DNA from: Gemmatimonadaceae bacterium | GTDB taxonomy: Bacteria > Gemmatimonadota > Gemmatimonadetes > Gemmatimonadales > Gemmatimonadaceae | Assembly (NCBI GenBank): GCA_020851035.1 | Contig: JADZDM010000028.1 | Location: forward strand, 1-64,000 | Length of the DNA stretch: 64,000 nucleotides | Direction of reading: 5' to 3' | Shown here: in pieces, positions 49,023 through 57,729 of the stretch | Layout: every line of letters starts with the position of its first letter | How positions within the stretch are numbered: the stretch's first letter is position 1 | Program-made: the position numbers and the translations under genes | The notes under the pieces: generated by a model | What the model saw: the letters and a program-made list of their open reading frames with translations, nothing else | Database searches by the model: none | What the model was told of the DNA's origin: nothing

Positions 49023-52000
49023 ATGACGCGTCACCCGTCGCGCTCCGCGGCCCATCAGCTCCTCGTCGCCGCCCTCGGCGCCGGTGTGCTCGTGGCCCAG
49101 CAGCCTGCCGCCCGGGGCCCCGCCGCCCCGCCCGCGGGCCCCAGCCCCGCCGACCTCCTCAAGCGCATCGACTGGCGCTCGGTGGGTCCGGCGAACAATG
49201 CCGGACGCATCTCGGTCGTCACCGGTGTGCCTGGCGACCCGCTCACCTATTACGTGGCCGGCGCCAACGGCGCGATCATCAAGACCACCAACGGCGGCAC
49301 CACCTTCCGCCCGGTCTTCGACGAGCAGGCCGCCGGCAGCATCGGCGCCATCGCCGTCGCGCCGAGCAACCCGAACATCGTCTACGTCGGCACCGGCGAG
49401 GGCAACCCGCGCAACAATGCCTCGGTCGGTGACGGGATGTACAAGTCGATCGACGGCGGCGAGCACTGGGTGAAGATCGGGCTCGAGAAGTCCGACAAGA
49501 TCGCGCGCCTCCTCATCGATTCCCGCAACCCCGACATCGTCTACGCCTGCGTGCTCGGCCGCGAGTGGGGGCCAAGCGAGGAGCGTGGCGTCTACCGCAC
49601 CGGTGACGGCGGCACCACCTGGAAGCGGGTGCTCTACCTCGACCCGCAGACGTCGTGCTCGGACATCAGCGCTGATTCCGACAACAGCAACGTGATCTAC
49701 GCCGGCATGTACACCTACCGGCGCTGGGCCTGGCACCTCGAGTCGGGCAGCGGCAACACGTCGGTCTGGAAGTCGGTGAACGGCGGCACGACCTGGGAGC
49801 GCCTTTCGGGCCCGGACATCCTCCGCGGCCTGCCACGCAAGGCGATGGACCGCATCGGCGTGGCGGTGGCGCCGAGTGACCCCAGCATCGTCTACGTGAT
49901 CAGCGAGACGAAGGACGAGGGGGAGCTCTGGCGCAGTGACGACGCCGGCCGCTCGTGGCGCACGGTGAACCGCGACCCGAACATCAACTTCCGCCCGTTC
50001 TACTACGCCGACATCCGCGTCGACCCGAAGAACCCGAACCGGGTCTTCGCCCTCGCCGGCGGCCTGTACTTCAGCGACGACGGCGGCCGCAACTTCACCA
50101 CCATCGCCCGCGACGTGCACGGCGACCACCAGGCGATGTGGATCGACCCGGTGGACCCGCGCTACATCCTCGAGGGCAGCGATGGTGGCTGGCAGGTGAG
50201 CCGCGACGGCGGGAAGACCTGGGACGTGGTGAACACCTTCGCCTTCACCCAGTTCTACCACATCAACTACGACATGCAGGTGCCCTACCAGGTCTGCGGC
50301 GGCCTGCAGGACAACGGCAACTGGTGCGGCGCCAGCAACTCTCTCAGCGGCCAGGGCATCCGCCAGGCCGACTGGCGCAACGTCTCGGGCGGTGACGGCT
50401 TCTTCACCGTGCCCGTGCTCGACAAGCCGTGGCTGGTGTACAGCAACTCGCAGGGCGGCATGCTGAACATCACCGACACCCGCAGCGGCGTGCAGAAGAC
50501 GATCTACCCGTACCCCAACCGCGTCGGCTCGGTGGGTGACGCGATGATCGGGCACAAGTACCGCTTCAACTGGAACGCCCCGATCGCGCTCTCGCCGCAG
50601 GACCCGGGCACGGTGTACTTCGGCGGCAACGTGGTCTTCCGCTCGCGGGACAACGGCCTGAGCTGGGACGTCATCTCGCCCGACCTCACCACCAACGACC
50701 CGAAGAAGCAGCAGTCCTCGGGCGGTGAGATCGTGGTGGACAACACCGCGGCCGAGTTCCACTCGTCGCTGCTGAGCATCGCCCCGTCCACGCTGGATGC
50801 GAACGTGATCTGGACGGCGTCGGACGACGGGCTCGTGCACGTCACGCGTGACGGTGGCCGGACCTGGACGAAGACGTTCGAGAACGTGCCCGGCCTCAAG
50901 CCGAACGCCTGGCTCGCCACCATCGAGGCCTCGCACTTCGATGCCGGCACGGCCTACGTCACCGCCGACCACCACCAGGACGACGACTACGCGCCGTACG
51001 TCTACATGACCACCGATTTCGGGAAGACGTGGCGCAGCATCCGCGGCGACCTCCCCGATCGGGCCTGGTGGACGCACGTGATCCGCGAGGACCCGAAGAA
51101 CCGGAACCTGCTGTACGTCGGCACCGAGGCCGGCGTCTGGTTCTCGTGGAACCGCGGCGTGAACTGGGTCTCGATGCGCGGCGAGCTCCCGGTGACCCCG
51201 GTGCGCGACATGCAGGTGCACCCGCGCGACAACGACCTGCTGCTCGCCACGCACGGCCGCGGCCTCTACATCCTCGACGACCTCGCACCGGTCCAGAAGC
51301 TGGCCGAGGTGATGCAGAACGAGGCGGAGCTGTTCGAGATCCGTCCGTCGATCCGCTGGACGATGTGGAACCGGGACGGGAACCTGGGGCAGCGCTCGTA
51401 CGCGGGGCGCAACCCGCCGAACGGCGCGATGATCTCGTACTACCTGAAGTCGCAGCCGGCGGGCGAGGTGAACATCGAGGTGGCGAATGCCGCCGGCACG
51501 GTGGTCCGCCGCTTCCGCCGCGTCCCCGATGACGCCGGCGTGAGCCGCGTGACCTGGGACCTGCGCTACGATGCGCCCCCCGGAGGCGGGCTCGGTGGCC
51601 GTGGCAACCGCGGTGCCGCGGCGCCCGCCACACCGCCGGACACCTCCCTCGCCGGATTGCGCGAGCGCCGGCGTGCTGCCGAAGCCGAGCGCGGCGGCGT
51701 GGGCGAGGAGGAGAACTTCTTCGGTCCCTCGTCAGCCATGGTGCTGCCCGGCACGTACCAGGTGACGCTCATCGTCGGCGGCAGGCGCTACACCCGGCCG
51801 GTCACGGTGAAGGCCGACCCGCGCATCGAGATGACGCCCGCGCAGCTCGCGCAGCAGCACGACGCGGCGAAGGCGATCGAGGCCACGCAGGCGCGCGTGA
51901 CCCGCGTGATCGGCGGCGTCGACGACCTGCTCCGGCAGCTCACTGCCGTCCAGGGCACGCTGCGTGGCGCTCGCAGCGACGCCACGGCGCCGGCGCTCAC

Positions 52001-52313
52001 GGAGATCGACGGCACCATCCGTGACCTGCGACACTTCCGCGACTCGGTGCTGGCGCGCCCGCTGGCCGGCCTCGGCTACCGCCAGTACCCGCGCCTCCGC
52101 GAGGAGGTGCAGAGCATCAGCGGCATGATCTCACGCCCGCAGTGGCCCGTCACGGCGGGTGAGCAGCTGCGCTCGGGTGAGCTGGTGGTGGAGACGGATG
52201 ACGTCCAGCGACGCCTCGATGCGATCGTCCGCGACCGCGTCGGGAAGATCAACGACATGTTGAAGGGCACCCAGCACGTGATCACACCGAACGCACCACG
52301 GGTGCTGCAGTAG
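49023..52313 (+). CDS. Secreted sortilin/VPS10-like beta-propeller protein
   Basis: 1096 residues with a signal peptide (1 to about 26). A large propeller built from Asp-box (BNR) repeats follows, each with an S-x-D-G-G-x-x-W-like turn: KSIDGGEHW, RTGDGGTTW, KSVNGGTTW, RSDDAGRSW, FSDDGGRNF, RDGGRTW. About 20 residues near 840-870 are Gly/Ala-rich, and the last 180 form a helical tail with a RYTRPVTVKADP strand. These proteins are common in Gemmatimonadota, Acidobacteriota and Bacteroidota, annotated as glycosyl hydrolases, but catalytic activity is unproven. They may bind proteins or glycans. ATG 49023 gives the signal peptide. A strong terminator follows. Confidence 0.88.
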   Translation: MTRHPSRSAAHQLLVAALGAGVLVAQQPAARGPAAPPAGPSPADLLKRIDWRSVGPANNAGRISVVTGVPGDPLTYYVAGANGAIIKTTNGGTTFRPVFDEQAAGSIGAIAVAPSNPNIVYVGTGEGNPRNNASVGDGMYKSIDGGEHWVKIGLEKSDKIARLLIDSRNPDIVYACVLGREWGPSEERGVYRTGDGGTTWKRVLYLDPQTSCSDISADSDNSNVIYAGMYTYRRWAWHLESGSGNTSVWKSVNGGTTWERLSGPDILRGLPRKAMDRIGVAVAPSDPSIVYVISETKDEGELWRSDDAGRSWRTVNRDPNINFRPFYYADIRVDPKNPNRVFALAGGLYFSDDGGRNFTTIARDVHGDHQAMWIDPVDPRYILEGSDGGWQVSRDGGKTWDVVNTFAFTQFYHINYDMQVPYQVCGGLQDNGNWCGASNSLSGQGIRQADWRNVSGGDGFFTVPVLDKPWLVYSNSQGGMLNITDTRSGVQKTIYPYPNRVGSVGDAMIGHKYRFNWNAPIALSPQDPGTVYFGGNVVFRSRDNGLSWDVISPDLTTNDPKKQQSSGGEIVVDNTAAEFHSSLLSIAPSTLDANVIWTASDDGLVHVTRDGGRTWTKTFENVPGLKPNAWLATIEASHFDAGTAYVTADHHQDDDYAPYVYMTTDFGKTWRSIRGDLPDRAWWTHVIREDPKNRNLLYVGTEAGVWFSWNRGVNWVSMRGELPVTPVRDMQVHPRDNDLLLATHGRGLYILDDLAPVQKLAEVMQNEAELFEIRPSIRWTMWNRDGNLGQRSYAGRNPPNGAMISYYLKSQPAGEVNIEVANAAGTVVRRFRRVPDDAGVSRVTWDLRYDAPPGGGLGGRGNRGAAAPATPPDTSLAGLRERRRAAEAERGGVGEEENFFGPSSAMVLPGTYQVTLIVGGRRYTRPVTVKADPRIEMTPAQLAQQHDAAKAIEATQARVTRVIGGVDDLLRQLTAVQGTLRGARSDATAPALTEIDGTIRDLRHFRDSVLARPLAGLGYRQYPRLREEVQSISGMISRPQWPVTAGEQLRSGELVVETDDVQRRLDAIVRDRVGKINDMLKGTQHVITPNAPRVLQ

Positions 52314-52330
52314 CAGCACCCGTGGCACGA

Positions 52331-52371
52331 CACAGCGCCCCCCGGAGCCATCGGTTTCGGGGGGCGCTGTG
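52331..52371 (+). terminator. Strong terminator after the propeller gene
   Basis: A 13-bp perfect GC-rich stem (52331-52343 against 52359-52371), extendable by three inner pairs, 18 nt after the stop. It separates the propeller gene from the DUF5916 gene. Confidence 0.75.
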
Positions 52372-52487
52372 GTGTCAGGCCCCGCAGGCACGCAGCCGAT
52401 AGCTTTCGCGTGCCGGAGAGGCCCGCACACCGCCAGGCCGGGGTGGCCGCGACTCAACCCTCCGGGACCACGACACGTTGACTCGCC

Positions 52488-54737
52488 ATGCCTCACGTCC
52501 TGATCCGGATCCTTGCCGCCGCCTTGCTGGCCGCCCCGGCCGCCACCGCCGCAGCGCAGGGGCCGGCGGGCACCGGCACACGCCCCCCCGACTCCCCGCC
52601 TGAACTCCGGGCCGCGCGGGCCGGTGAACGCATGCGGATCGACGGCCTGCTCGACGAGGCCGCGTGGGCCGGCGCCCCCGTCGCGGCTGGATTCATCCAG
52701 TCGGAGCCGCTCAGCGGCCGGCCGGCGAGCCAGGCCACCGAGGTGCGCGTGCTCTACGACCGCGACTACCTCTACATCGGCGCCTTCATGCACGACAGCC
52801 AGCCCTCCATGGCCGTCGTCAACGACATCCGGAAGGACTTCACCGAGGAGGACCAGGACGACTTCGAGGTGATGCTCGACACCTTCGGCGACCGCCGCAA
52901 CGGCTACGTCTTCTCCACCAACATCGAAGGCGCCCGGCACGACCGGCAGGTCGCGCTCGAGGGCCGCGAGGTGAACAAGAGCTGGGACGCGGTCTGGCTG
53001 GTGAAGACGCAGCGGCGTGCTGACGGCTGGACTGTCGAGATGCGCATCCCGTTCCGCGCCTTGCGCTTCAGCCGCAGCGCCGGCTCGGCCTGGGGCATCA
53101 ACTTCTCACGCCACATCCGACGGGTGAACGAGGTGTCGTTCTGGGCACCGGTGCCACGGGCGTTCGGGCTGAACCGCGTGTCACTCGCCGGCAGCCTGGT
53201 GGGCCTCGAGACCGGCAGCGCCGGTCGCGACCTGCGCGTGAAGCCCTACATCTCCGAGAACGCCGTCCGCGCGCTTGGCACCACCGCGGCGCCCGCACCG
53301 TCGATGAGCAACTCGATCGAGGTCGGCGCCGATGTGAAAGCCGCGCTCACGCCGGGCCTCACGATGGACCTGACGGTGAACCCCGACTTCGGGCAGGTCG
53401 AGGCCGACGAGCAGCAGGTGAACCTGACGCAGTTCTCGCAGTTCTTCCCTGAGAAGCGCGACTTCTTCCTCGAGAACTCCGGCGTCTTCTACGTCGGCGA
53501 TGCCGCGCGCAAGAGTGGCGGCACCACCATCGTCACCCCCGATGAGGACAACCTCCTCTTCTTCTCGCGCCGAATCGGCCTCACCGCCGGCGGCGCGCCG
53601 ATCCCGATCCTCGGCGGCATGCGCGTGACCGGAAAGCTTGCCGAGCGGACACGTATCGGCATCCTGAGCGTCCAGGACCGCGCCATGGGCACCGATCCTG
53701 CCTCGAACGCCAGCGTGATCCGCCTCCGCCAGAACCTCGGTCGCGCCGGCAACGACCTCGGCGTCTTCGTGCTCCAGAACGTGCACACGTCGGGACCGTC
53801 GTACACCAACCGCGTGATCGGCGTGGACAAGAACCTGCGCCTCTTCGGGAACCTCGACTGGAACTCGTACGCCGCCCGCACCTCCACGCCCGGCAAGACC
53901 AGCGGCGACTATGCGTGGCGCTCGACGGTGAACTGGGAGGGCGTGTTCTTCCATTTCAAGAGCGGACTGATGGAGCTCGGCCCGGGCTTCCAGAACGACC
54001 TCGGGTACTACCGTCGCGTCGGCATGCGGAAGTACATCCTCGAGACCGGACTCCGCCCACGCAGCGCCGGGCTGCGCGCCCACGGCATCCGTGAGCTGCA
54101 CCCGCACATCGGCTGGGCGTACCAGGAGGACATGGGGGGCTTCGAGCTGGCCAAGTCGCTCCACAGCGGCATGTCGGTCTTCTTCAACAACGGCGCGATC
54201 TTCGAGTACTCCGCCAACCCCATCTACAACCGCCTCACCGCGCCGTTCCGGCCCAATGCGAAGATGGCCTCGCCGATTCCCGTCGGCGGCTACGACTGGA
54301 ACGAGCACTGGCTGCTCTACACCAGTGACCTGAGCCGCCGTTTCTCGCTCGACACCAAGTACGTGTGGGGCGGGTTGTACGACGGTACACAGCAGACCGT
54401 GTCGGCGGCGGTGCAGTACCGCCCCAGCTATCGCTTCAAGGCCAAGGTCGGCGTGCAGCGCACCGCCGCGACCCTGAACACGCCGAACCTGCGCTTCGTG
54501 AACACACTCGGCACGTTCCGCACGAGCTACAGCTTCAACACCAACATGTTCGTGGACGCGCTGTCGCAGTACGACGCGGTGAGCAAGCAGTTCAACGCGA
54601 ACATCCGCTTCAACCTGATCCACCACCCGCTGAGCGACCTGTTCATCGTCTACAACGACCAGCGGATCCTCACGCCCGACGCGCCGGTGGCGGGGCGCGG
54701 GATCATCGTGAAGTTCACGCAGATGATGTCGTTCTGA
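52488..54737 (+). CDS. DUF5916 outer-membrane protein with N-terminal CBM9-like domain
   Basis: 749 residues with a signal peptide (1 to about 23, AAAQG). Residues about 45-235 form a CBM9-like (DOMON-fold) carbohydrate-binding domain opening with RIDGLLDEAAWA. The DUF5916 part follows, rich in amphipathic strands (for example FSQFFPEKRDFFLENSGVF) and ending in FTQMMSF, an aromatic-terminated strand typical of outer-membrane barrels. Such proteins are frequent in Bacteroidota and Gemmatimonadota, perhaps in glycan sensing or uptake; no enzyme activity is known. It follows the sortilin-like gene after a terminator, so it is probably a separate unit. Confidence 0.85.
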   Translation: MPHVLIRILAAALLAAPAATAAAQGPAGTGTRPPDSPPELRAARAGERMRIDGLLDEAAWAGAPVAAGFIQSEPLSGRPASQATEVRVLYDRDYLYIGAFMHDSQPSMAVVNDIRKDFTEEDQDDFEVMLDTFGDRRNGYVFSTNIEGARHDRQVALEGREVNKSWDAVWLVKTQRRADGWTVEMRIPFRALRFSRSAGSAWGINFSRHIRRVNEVSFWAPVPRAFGLNRVSLAGSLVGLETGSAGRDLRVKPYISENAVRALGTTAAPAPSMSNSIEVGADVKAALTPGLTMDLTVNPDFGQVEADEQQVNLTQFSQFFPEKRDFFLENSGVFYVGDAARKSGGTTIVTPDEDNLLFFSRRIGLTAGGAPIPILGGMRVTGKLAERTRIGILSVQDRAMGTDPASNASVIRLRQNLGRAGNDLGVFVLQNVHTSGPSYTNRVIGVDKNLRLFGNLDWNSYAARTSTPGKTSGDYAWRSTVNWEGVFFHFKSGLMELGPGFQNDLGYYRRVGMRKYILETGLRPRSAGLRAHGIRELHPHIGWAYQEDMGGFELAKSLHSGMSVFFNNGAIFEYSANPIYNRLTAPFRPNAKMASPIPVGGYDWNEHWLLYTSDLSRRFSLDTKYVWGGLYDGTQQTVSAAVQYRPSYRFKAKVGVQRTAATLNTPNLRFVNTLGTFRTSYSFNTNMFVDALSQYDAVSKQFNANIRFNLIHHPLSDLFIVYNDQRILTPDAPVAGRGIIVKFTQMMSF

Positions 54738-54742
54738 CGGTC

Positions 54743-54777
54743 GTGCGGCTCCGCGTCTGCCGGCGCCGGAGCCGCAC
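54743..54777. terminator. Bidirectional terminator between convergent genes
   Basis: An 11-bp perfect stem (54743-54753 against 54767-54777) fills the 42-nt gap between the DUF5916 gene and the convergent Uma2 gene. Confidence 0.65.
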
Positions 54778-54779
54778 GC

Positions 54780-55331
54780 TCACTCCAGTGCGAGCACGCG
54801 CCGCAACGCACAGCGGAAGCACGGCAGCACGTCGTCCCCGGTGAGGTCGCCGTCCTCCGGCACGTGGACGATGTCACCGTCCGGCCGAAACAGGTGCGCC
54901 GAGCGTTGCCGGGGGTCGATCACCCACACGACCCGGACACCTGCACCGAGCCAGCGGCTCACCTTCCGCAGCAGGTCCGCCCACCGGTCCCCTGGCGATC
55001 GGACCTCCACGGCGAGGTCCGGCGCCATCCGCGCGAATCCCGTCTCAGGAATTCCCAACACCCGATCCCGCACGATGAACGCGACGTCAGGAGCGAGCAC
55101 CGTGTCAGGGTTCGACTCGATGTGAAAACCACCGTCCGCGAGCACCGCTCCTGCCCGCGTCTCGATGACGTGCTGCATCAGGAGGAATGCAATCCGCGCG
55201 GCATAACGCCCGTGCATCGCACTCGGTGGCTCGCGCACCACCATCCGCCCCTTGATCAGCTCAGCCTCCGCATCGGGTGGCTGGTACAACAACAACTCCT
55301 CGGCCGTCATCAACGGCACCGGCGACATCAC
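54780..55331 (-). CDS. Uma2 family (DUF820) PD-(D/E)xK protein, second copy
   Basis: A 183-residue predicted endonuclease-fold protein. The active-site pattern is visible: AELIKGRMVV early, VLAPDVAFIV (PD), DLAVEVRSPGDR (Glu), LLRKVSRWLGAGVRVVWVID (Lys and terminal strand). It is only distantly similar to the one at 26800, so it is not a recent duplicate. A GGAGG lies 6 nt before ATG 55331, so unlike many genes here it has a normal leadered start. The 98 nt to the ilvE stop hold no gene. Confidence 0.88.
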   Translation of the reverse strand: MMSPVPLMTAEELLLYQPPDAEAELIKGRMVVREPPSAMHGRYAARIAFLLMQHVIETRAGAVLADGGFHIESNPDTVLAPDVAFIVRDRVLGIPETGFARMAPDLAVEVRSPGDRWADLLRKVSRWLGAGVRVVWVIDPRQRSAHLFRPDGDIVHVPEDGDLTGDDVLPCFRCALRRVLALE

Positions 55332-55429
55332 GCACCTCCGCAGCCTCTCGGTGGCTCACACATGCTTCCGCACACGCTACCACCGACGCCACGTCAGTGC
55401 GTCACCATTTTCACGCACACCGCATCACA

Positions 55430-56365
55430 TCACGCCGGCGGCGTCACCCGCGTCAGCCACCCGAACGTGTCCGGCGCACGCCCGTTGGCGATATCCAGGA
55501 ACGCGGCCTGCATCCGCTTCGTCACCGGACCCACCGTGCCCGACCCGACCTTGATGCGATCCACGCTCCGCACCGGCGTCAGTTCCGCCGCCGTACCCGT
55601 GAAGAACACCTCGTCGGCCGTGTACAGCATCTCGCGTGGGATGATCTGCTCGCGAACCTCCAGCCCGTCCCGCTTCGCGATCCGGATGATGCTGTCGCGC
55701 GTGATCCCACCCAGCAGCGAGCCGTCCAGCGGCGTCGTCACCAGCGCGCCGTCCTGCACCAGGAACACGTTCTGCCCCGACCCCTCGCTCACCGTCCCCG
55801 ACGGACTGAGCGCGATCGCCTCGGCAAACCCGTTCGCCAGCGCCTCCATCTTGATCAGCTGGCCGCCCAGGTAGTTGCCGGCCACCTTCGCCAGCGACGG
55901 GATCGTGTTCGGTGCGAAGCGGTGCCAGCTCGACACACAGGCATCCACGCCATGCTCCAGCGCCTCGTCACCCAGGTAGGCCCCCCACGGCCAGCACGGC
56001 AGGTACACATGGATCGGGCTCGCGAACGGCACCATCCCTGCCGCGCCATAGCCACGCACCACCATCGGGCGCAGGTAGCACGCCTCCATCCCGTTCTTCG
56101 CCACCAGCGCGCAGCACGCCGCCACCAGCTCGTCGAGCGTGTAGTCCAGCTCCATGCGGTAGATCTTCACCGAGTTGATCAGCCGCGTGAGGTGCTCGCG
56201 CAGGCGGAAGATCGCCGGCCCGGTCGGCGTGGCGTAGCAGCGGATCCCCTCGAACGCGGACGACCCGAACTGCATCGAGTGGCTCAGCACGTGCACGTTG
56301 GCGTCGGCCCACGGGATGAAGTCCCCGTCGCGCCAGATCCACTCGGTTGCGGCAATCTGACTCAT
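55430..56365 (-). CDS. ilvE: Branched-chain amino acid aminotransferase
   Basis: A 311-residue class IV PLP aminotransferase that makes Leu, Ile and Val from their keto acids using glutamate. The PLP Lys lies in SLAKVAGNYLGGQLIKMEA, and the class signature EGSGQNVFLV and FFTGTAAELTPVRSVD segments fit IlvE; YGAAGMVPF and MQFGSSAFEGIRCY carry substrate-loop residues. The length is normal. It follows the SDR gene by 43 nt on the same strand, so it may be cotranscribed with cupin and SDR. ATG 56365 is the start. Confidence 0.93.
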   Translation of the reverse strand: MSQIAATEWIWRDGDFIPWADANVHVLSHSMQFGSSAFEGIRCYATPTGPAIFRLREHLTRLINSVKIYRMELDYTLDELVAACCALVAKNGMEACYLRPMVVRGYGAAGMVPFASPIHVYLPCWPWGAYLGDEALEHGVDACVSSWHRFAPNTIPSLAKVAGNYLGGQLIKMEALANGFAEAIALSPSGTVSEGSGQNVFLVQDGALVTTPLDGSLLGGITRDSIIRIAKRDGLEVREQIIPREMLYTADEVFFTGTAAELTPVRSVDRIKVGSGTVGPVTKRMQAAFLDIANGRAPDTFGWLTRVTPPA

Positions 56366-56408
56366 GTCGTGCGTGTCCCAGGTTGTGTGAAGGGGTGCAT
56401 CCGCTGCA

Positions 56409-57197
56409 CTAGAGCAGGGTGTTGACGGCGCCGCCGTCCACCAGGATCGCCTGCCCGGTGATGAAGCCCGCACGATCCGAGGCCAGGAACGCGATCGTGG
56501 CCGCCAGTTCCTCGGGCCGGCCCAGCCGCCCCACCGGCGTCTGCGCCACCCAGCCGGCATACACAGCGTCGCGGGTCGCGCCGGTCCGCGCCGTGGTCGC
56601 GGCGGCCAGCGACTCCAGCCGCTCGGTGGCGGTGAAGCCCGGCAGCACGGTGTTCACCGTCACACCGTCGGCCGCCACCTCGGTGGCGAGCGTGCGCAGG
56701 TAACCCGTGACCGCCGCCCGCAGGCTGTTGCTCAGCACCAGTGACGGCACCGGCTCCTTCACCGCCTTCGAGGTGATGCTGATCACGCGACCCCACTGCC
56801 GCTCGCGCATCCCCGGCACGAAGGCGCGCGTGAGCTCCACGCAACTGCGCAGCAGCAACTCGCTCGCCTTCGTCCACGCCGCCCAGTCGTGCCCCATCGA
56901 GGGTCCCGTCGGCGGCCCCCCGGTGTTGGCGACGAGGATGTCCACGCGACCGTACCGCGCCATCACACCCGTCACCACCGCCGAGATCCCCTCCGCCGTG
57001 GAGAGGTCCGCGGCGAGCGCCAGCACCGGCGCACCCAGCGTCTCCAGCCGGCCGGCGGCCGCACCGATCGCGGCGGCGTCACGCGAGCAGATCGCCAGTG
57101 CACACCCGGCCCGCGCAAGCTCCTCGGCCGTCGCGTACGCGATGCCCTTCGACGCCCCGCAGACGAGGGCGACCCTTCCGCCGATGCCCAGGTCCAT
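56409..57197 (-). CDS. SDR-family oxidoreductase with replaced catalytic Tyr/Lys
   Basis: A 262-residue classical short-chain dehydrogenase fold: the NAD(P) turn GASKGIA (14-20), the VANTGGP segment and the ISITS strand are present. The YxxxK active-site motif is missing; the helix reads VLSNSLRAAVTGYL, with SNxxR in its place, as in a common SDR subgroup annotated as 3-oxoacyl-ACP reductases. Whether it is catalytic is unclear. It starts 2 nt after the cupin stop, so the two are coupled, and ilvE follows. The substrate is unknown. Confidence 0.85.
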   Translation of the reverse strand: MDLGIGGRVALVCGASKGIAYATAEELARAGCALAICSRDAAAIGAAAGRLETLGAPVLALAADLSTAEGISAVVTGVMARYGRVDILVANTGGPPTGPSMGHDWAAWTKASELLLRSCVELTRAFVPGMRERQWGRVISITSKAVKEPVPSLVLSNSLRAAVTGYLRTLATEVAADGVTVNTVLPGFTATERLESLAAATTARTGATRDAVYAGWVAQTPVGRLGRPEELAATIAFLASDRAGFITGQAILVDGGAVNTLL

Positions 57198-57199
57198 CG

Positions 57200-57586
57200 C
57201 TACTTCGCCCCGCCGCGGATGTAGGCATCGCTCCCGTCCAGCCAGTCCTGCCGGGGCGGGTTGAAGATGTCCACGTCCAGCGTGTCCTCCAGTGCCTCCG
57301 CGCGGTGCCGCACCATGCCCGGGATCACCAGCACCTCACCCGCCTTGACGTCGGTGTAGATGTCGCCCGGTGCATCGGCGTGCGCCCCGATCCAGAAGCG
57401 CAGCGCGCCCGACCGGATGTACGTGAACTGCTCGTTGACGTGGTCGTGCGCCGGCACGATGGCGCCCTTCGACAGGAAGACCTGCGCGAGCATCATCTTC
57501 TCGGACGTGATGAGCTTGCGGCTGATCAGCGGGTTCAGCGGCTCGAGACGGACCTCGTCCCAGGCAAGGTGGCGGACGTCGGACAT
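57200..57586 (-). CDS. Cupin-domain protein
   Basis: A 128-residue single-domain cupin. The first metal motif reads VPAHDHVNEQFTYIRSG, with its His-x-His and Glu, and the second PGMVRHRAEA, giving a likely His/Glu metal site. Small cupins are dioxygenases, isomerases or binding proteins; no specific family was recognised. It is the first gene of a cupin-SDR-ilvE run, the SDR starting 2 nt after the stop. A TAGATT about 45 nt upstream may be the -10 of the set. Confidence 0.85.
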   Translation of the reverse strand: MSDVRHLAWDEVRLEPLNPLISRKLITSEKMMLAQVFLSKGAIVPAHDHVNEQFTYIRSGALRFWIGAHADAPGDIYTDVKAGEVLVIPGMVRHRAEALEDTLDVDIFNPPRQDWLDGSDAYIRGGAK

Positions 57587-57717
57587 GGTTCGCAGGGTGA
57601 GGGACGCGGGGCAACGACAGCCGGCTCCGCCAATCTACGGCTCCCCGGACCCGCCTGCTGGCGCGGTGCAGAGCGGCGCCATCCGTGAGCCGTCGCTCTG
57701 GCGCCAGCGGCGGCCAT

Positions 57718-57723
57718 TAGAAT
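57718..57723 (+). promoter_or_regulatory. -10 box 6 nt before the membrane EEP gene (leaderless)
   Basis: TAGAAT, tgccgc, then ATG 57730; no strong -35. Confidence 0.5.
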
Positions 57724-57729
57724 TGCCGC

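Noticed and set aside
48876-51254. A 792-residue open frame on the minus strand
   Set aside because: Antisense shadow of the sortilin-like propeller gene; composition rich in Val, Arg, His and Asp without a fold.
49023-52313. Glycoside hydrolase activity for the propeller protein
   Set aside because: Only Asp-box structural repeats are visible. The sialidase Arg triad and nucleophile Tyr were not recognised, so no catalytic role is claimed.
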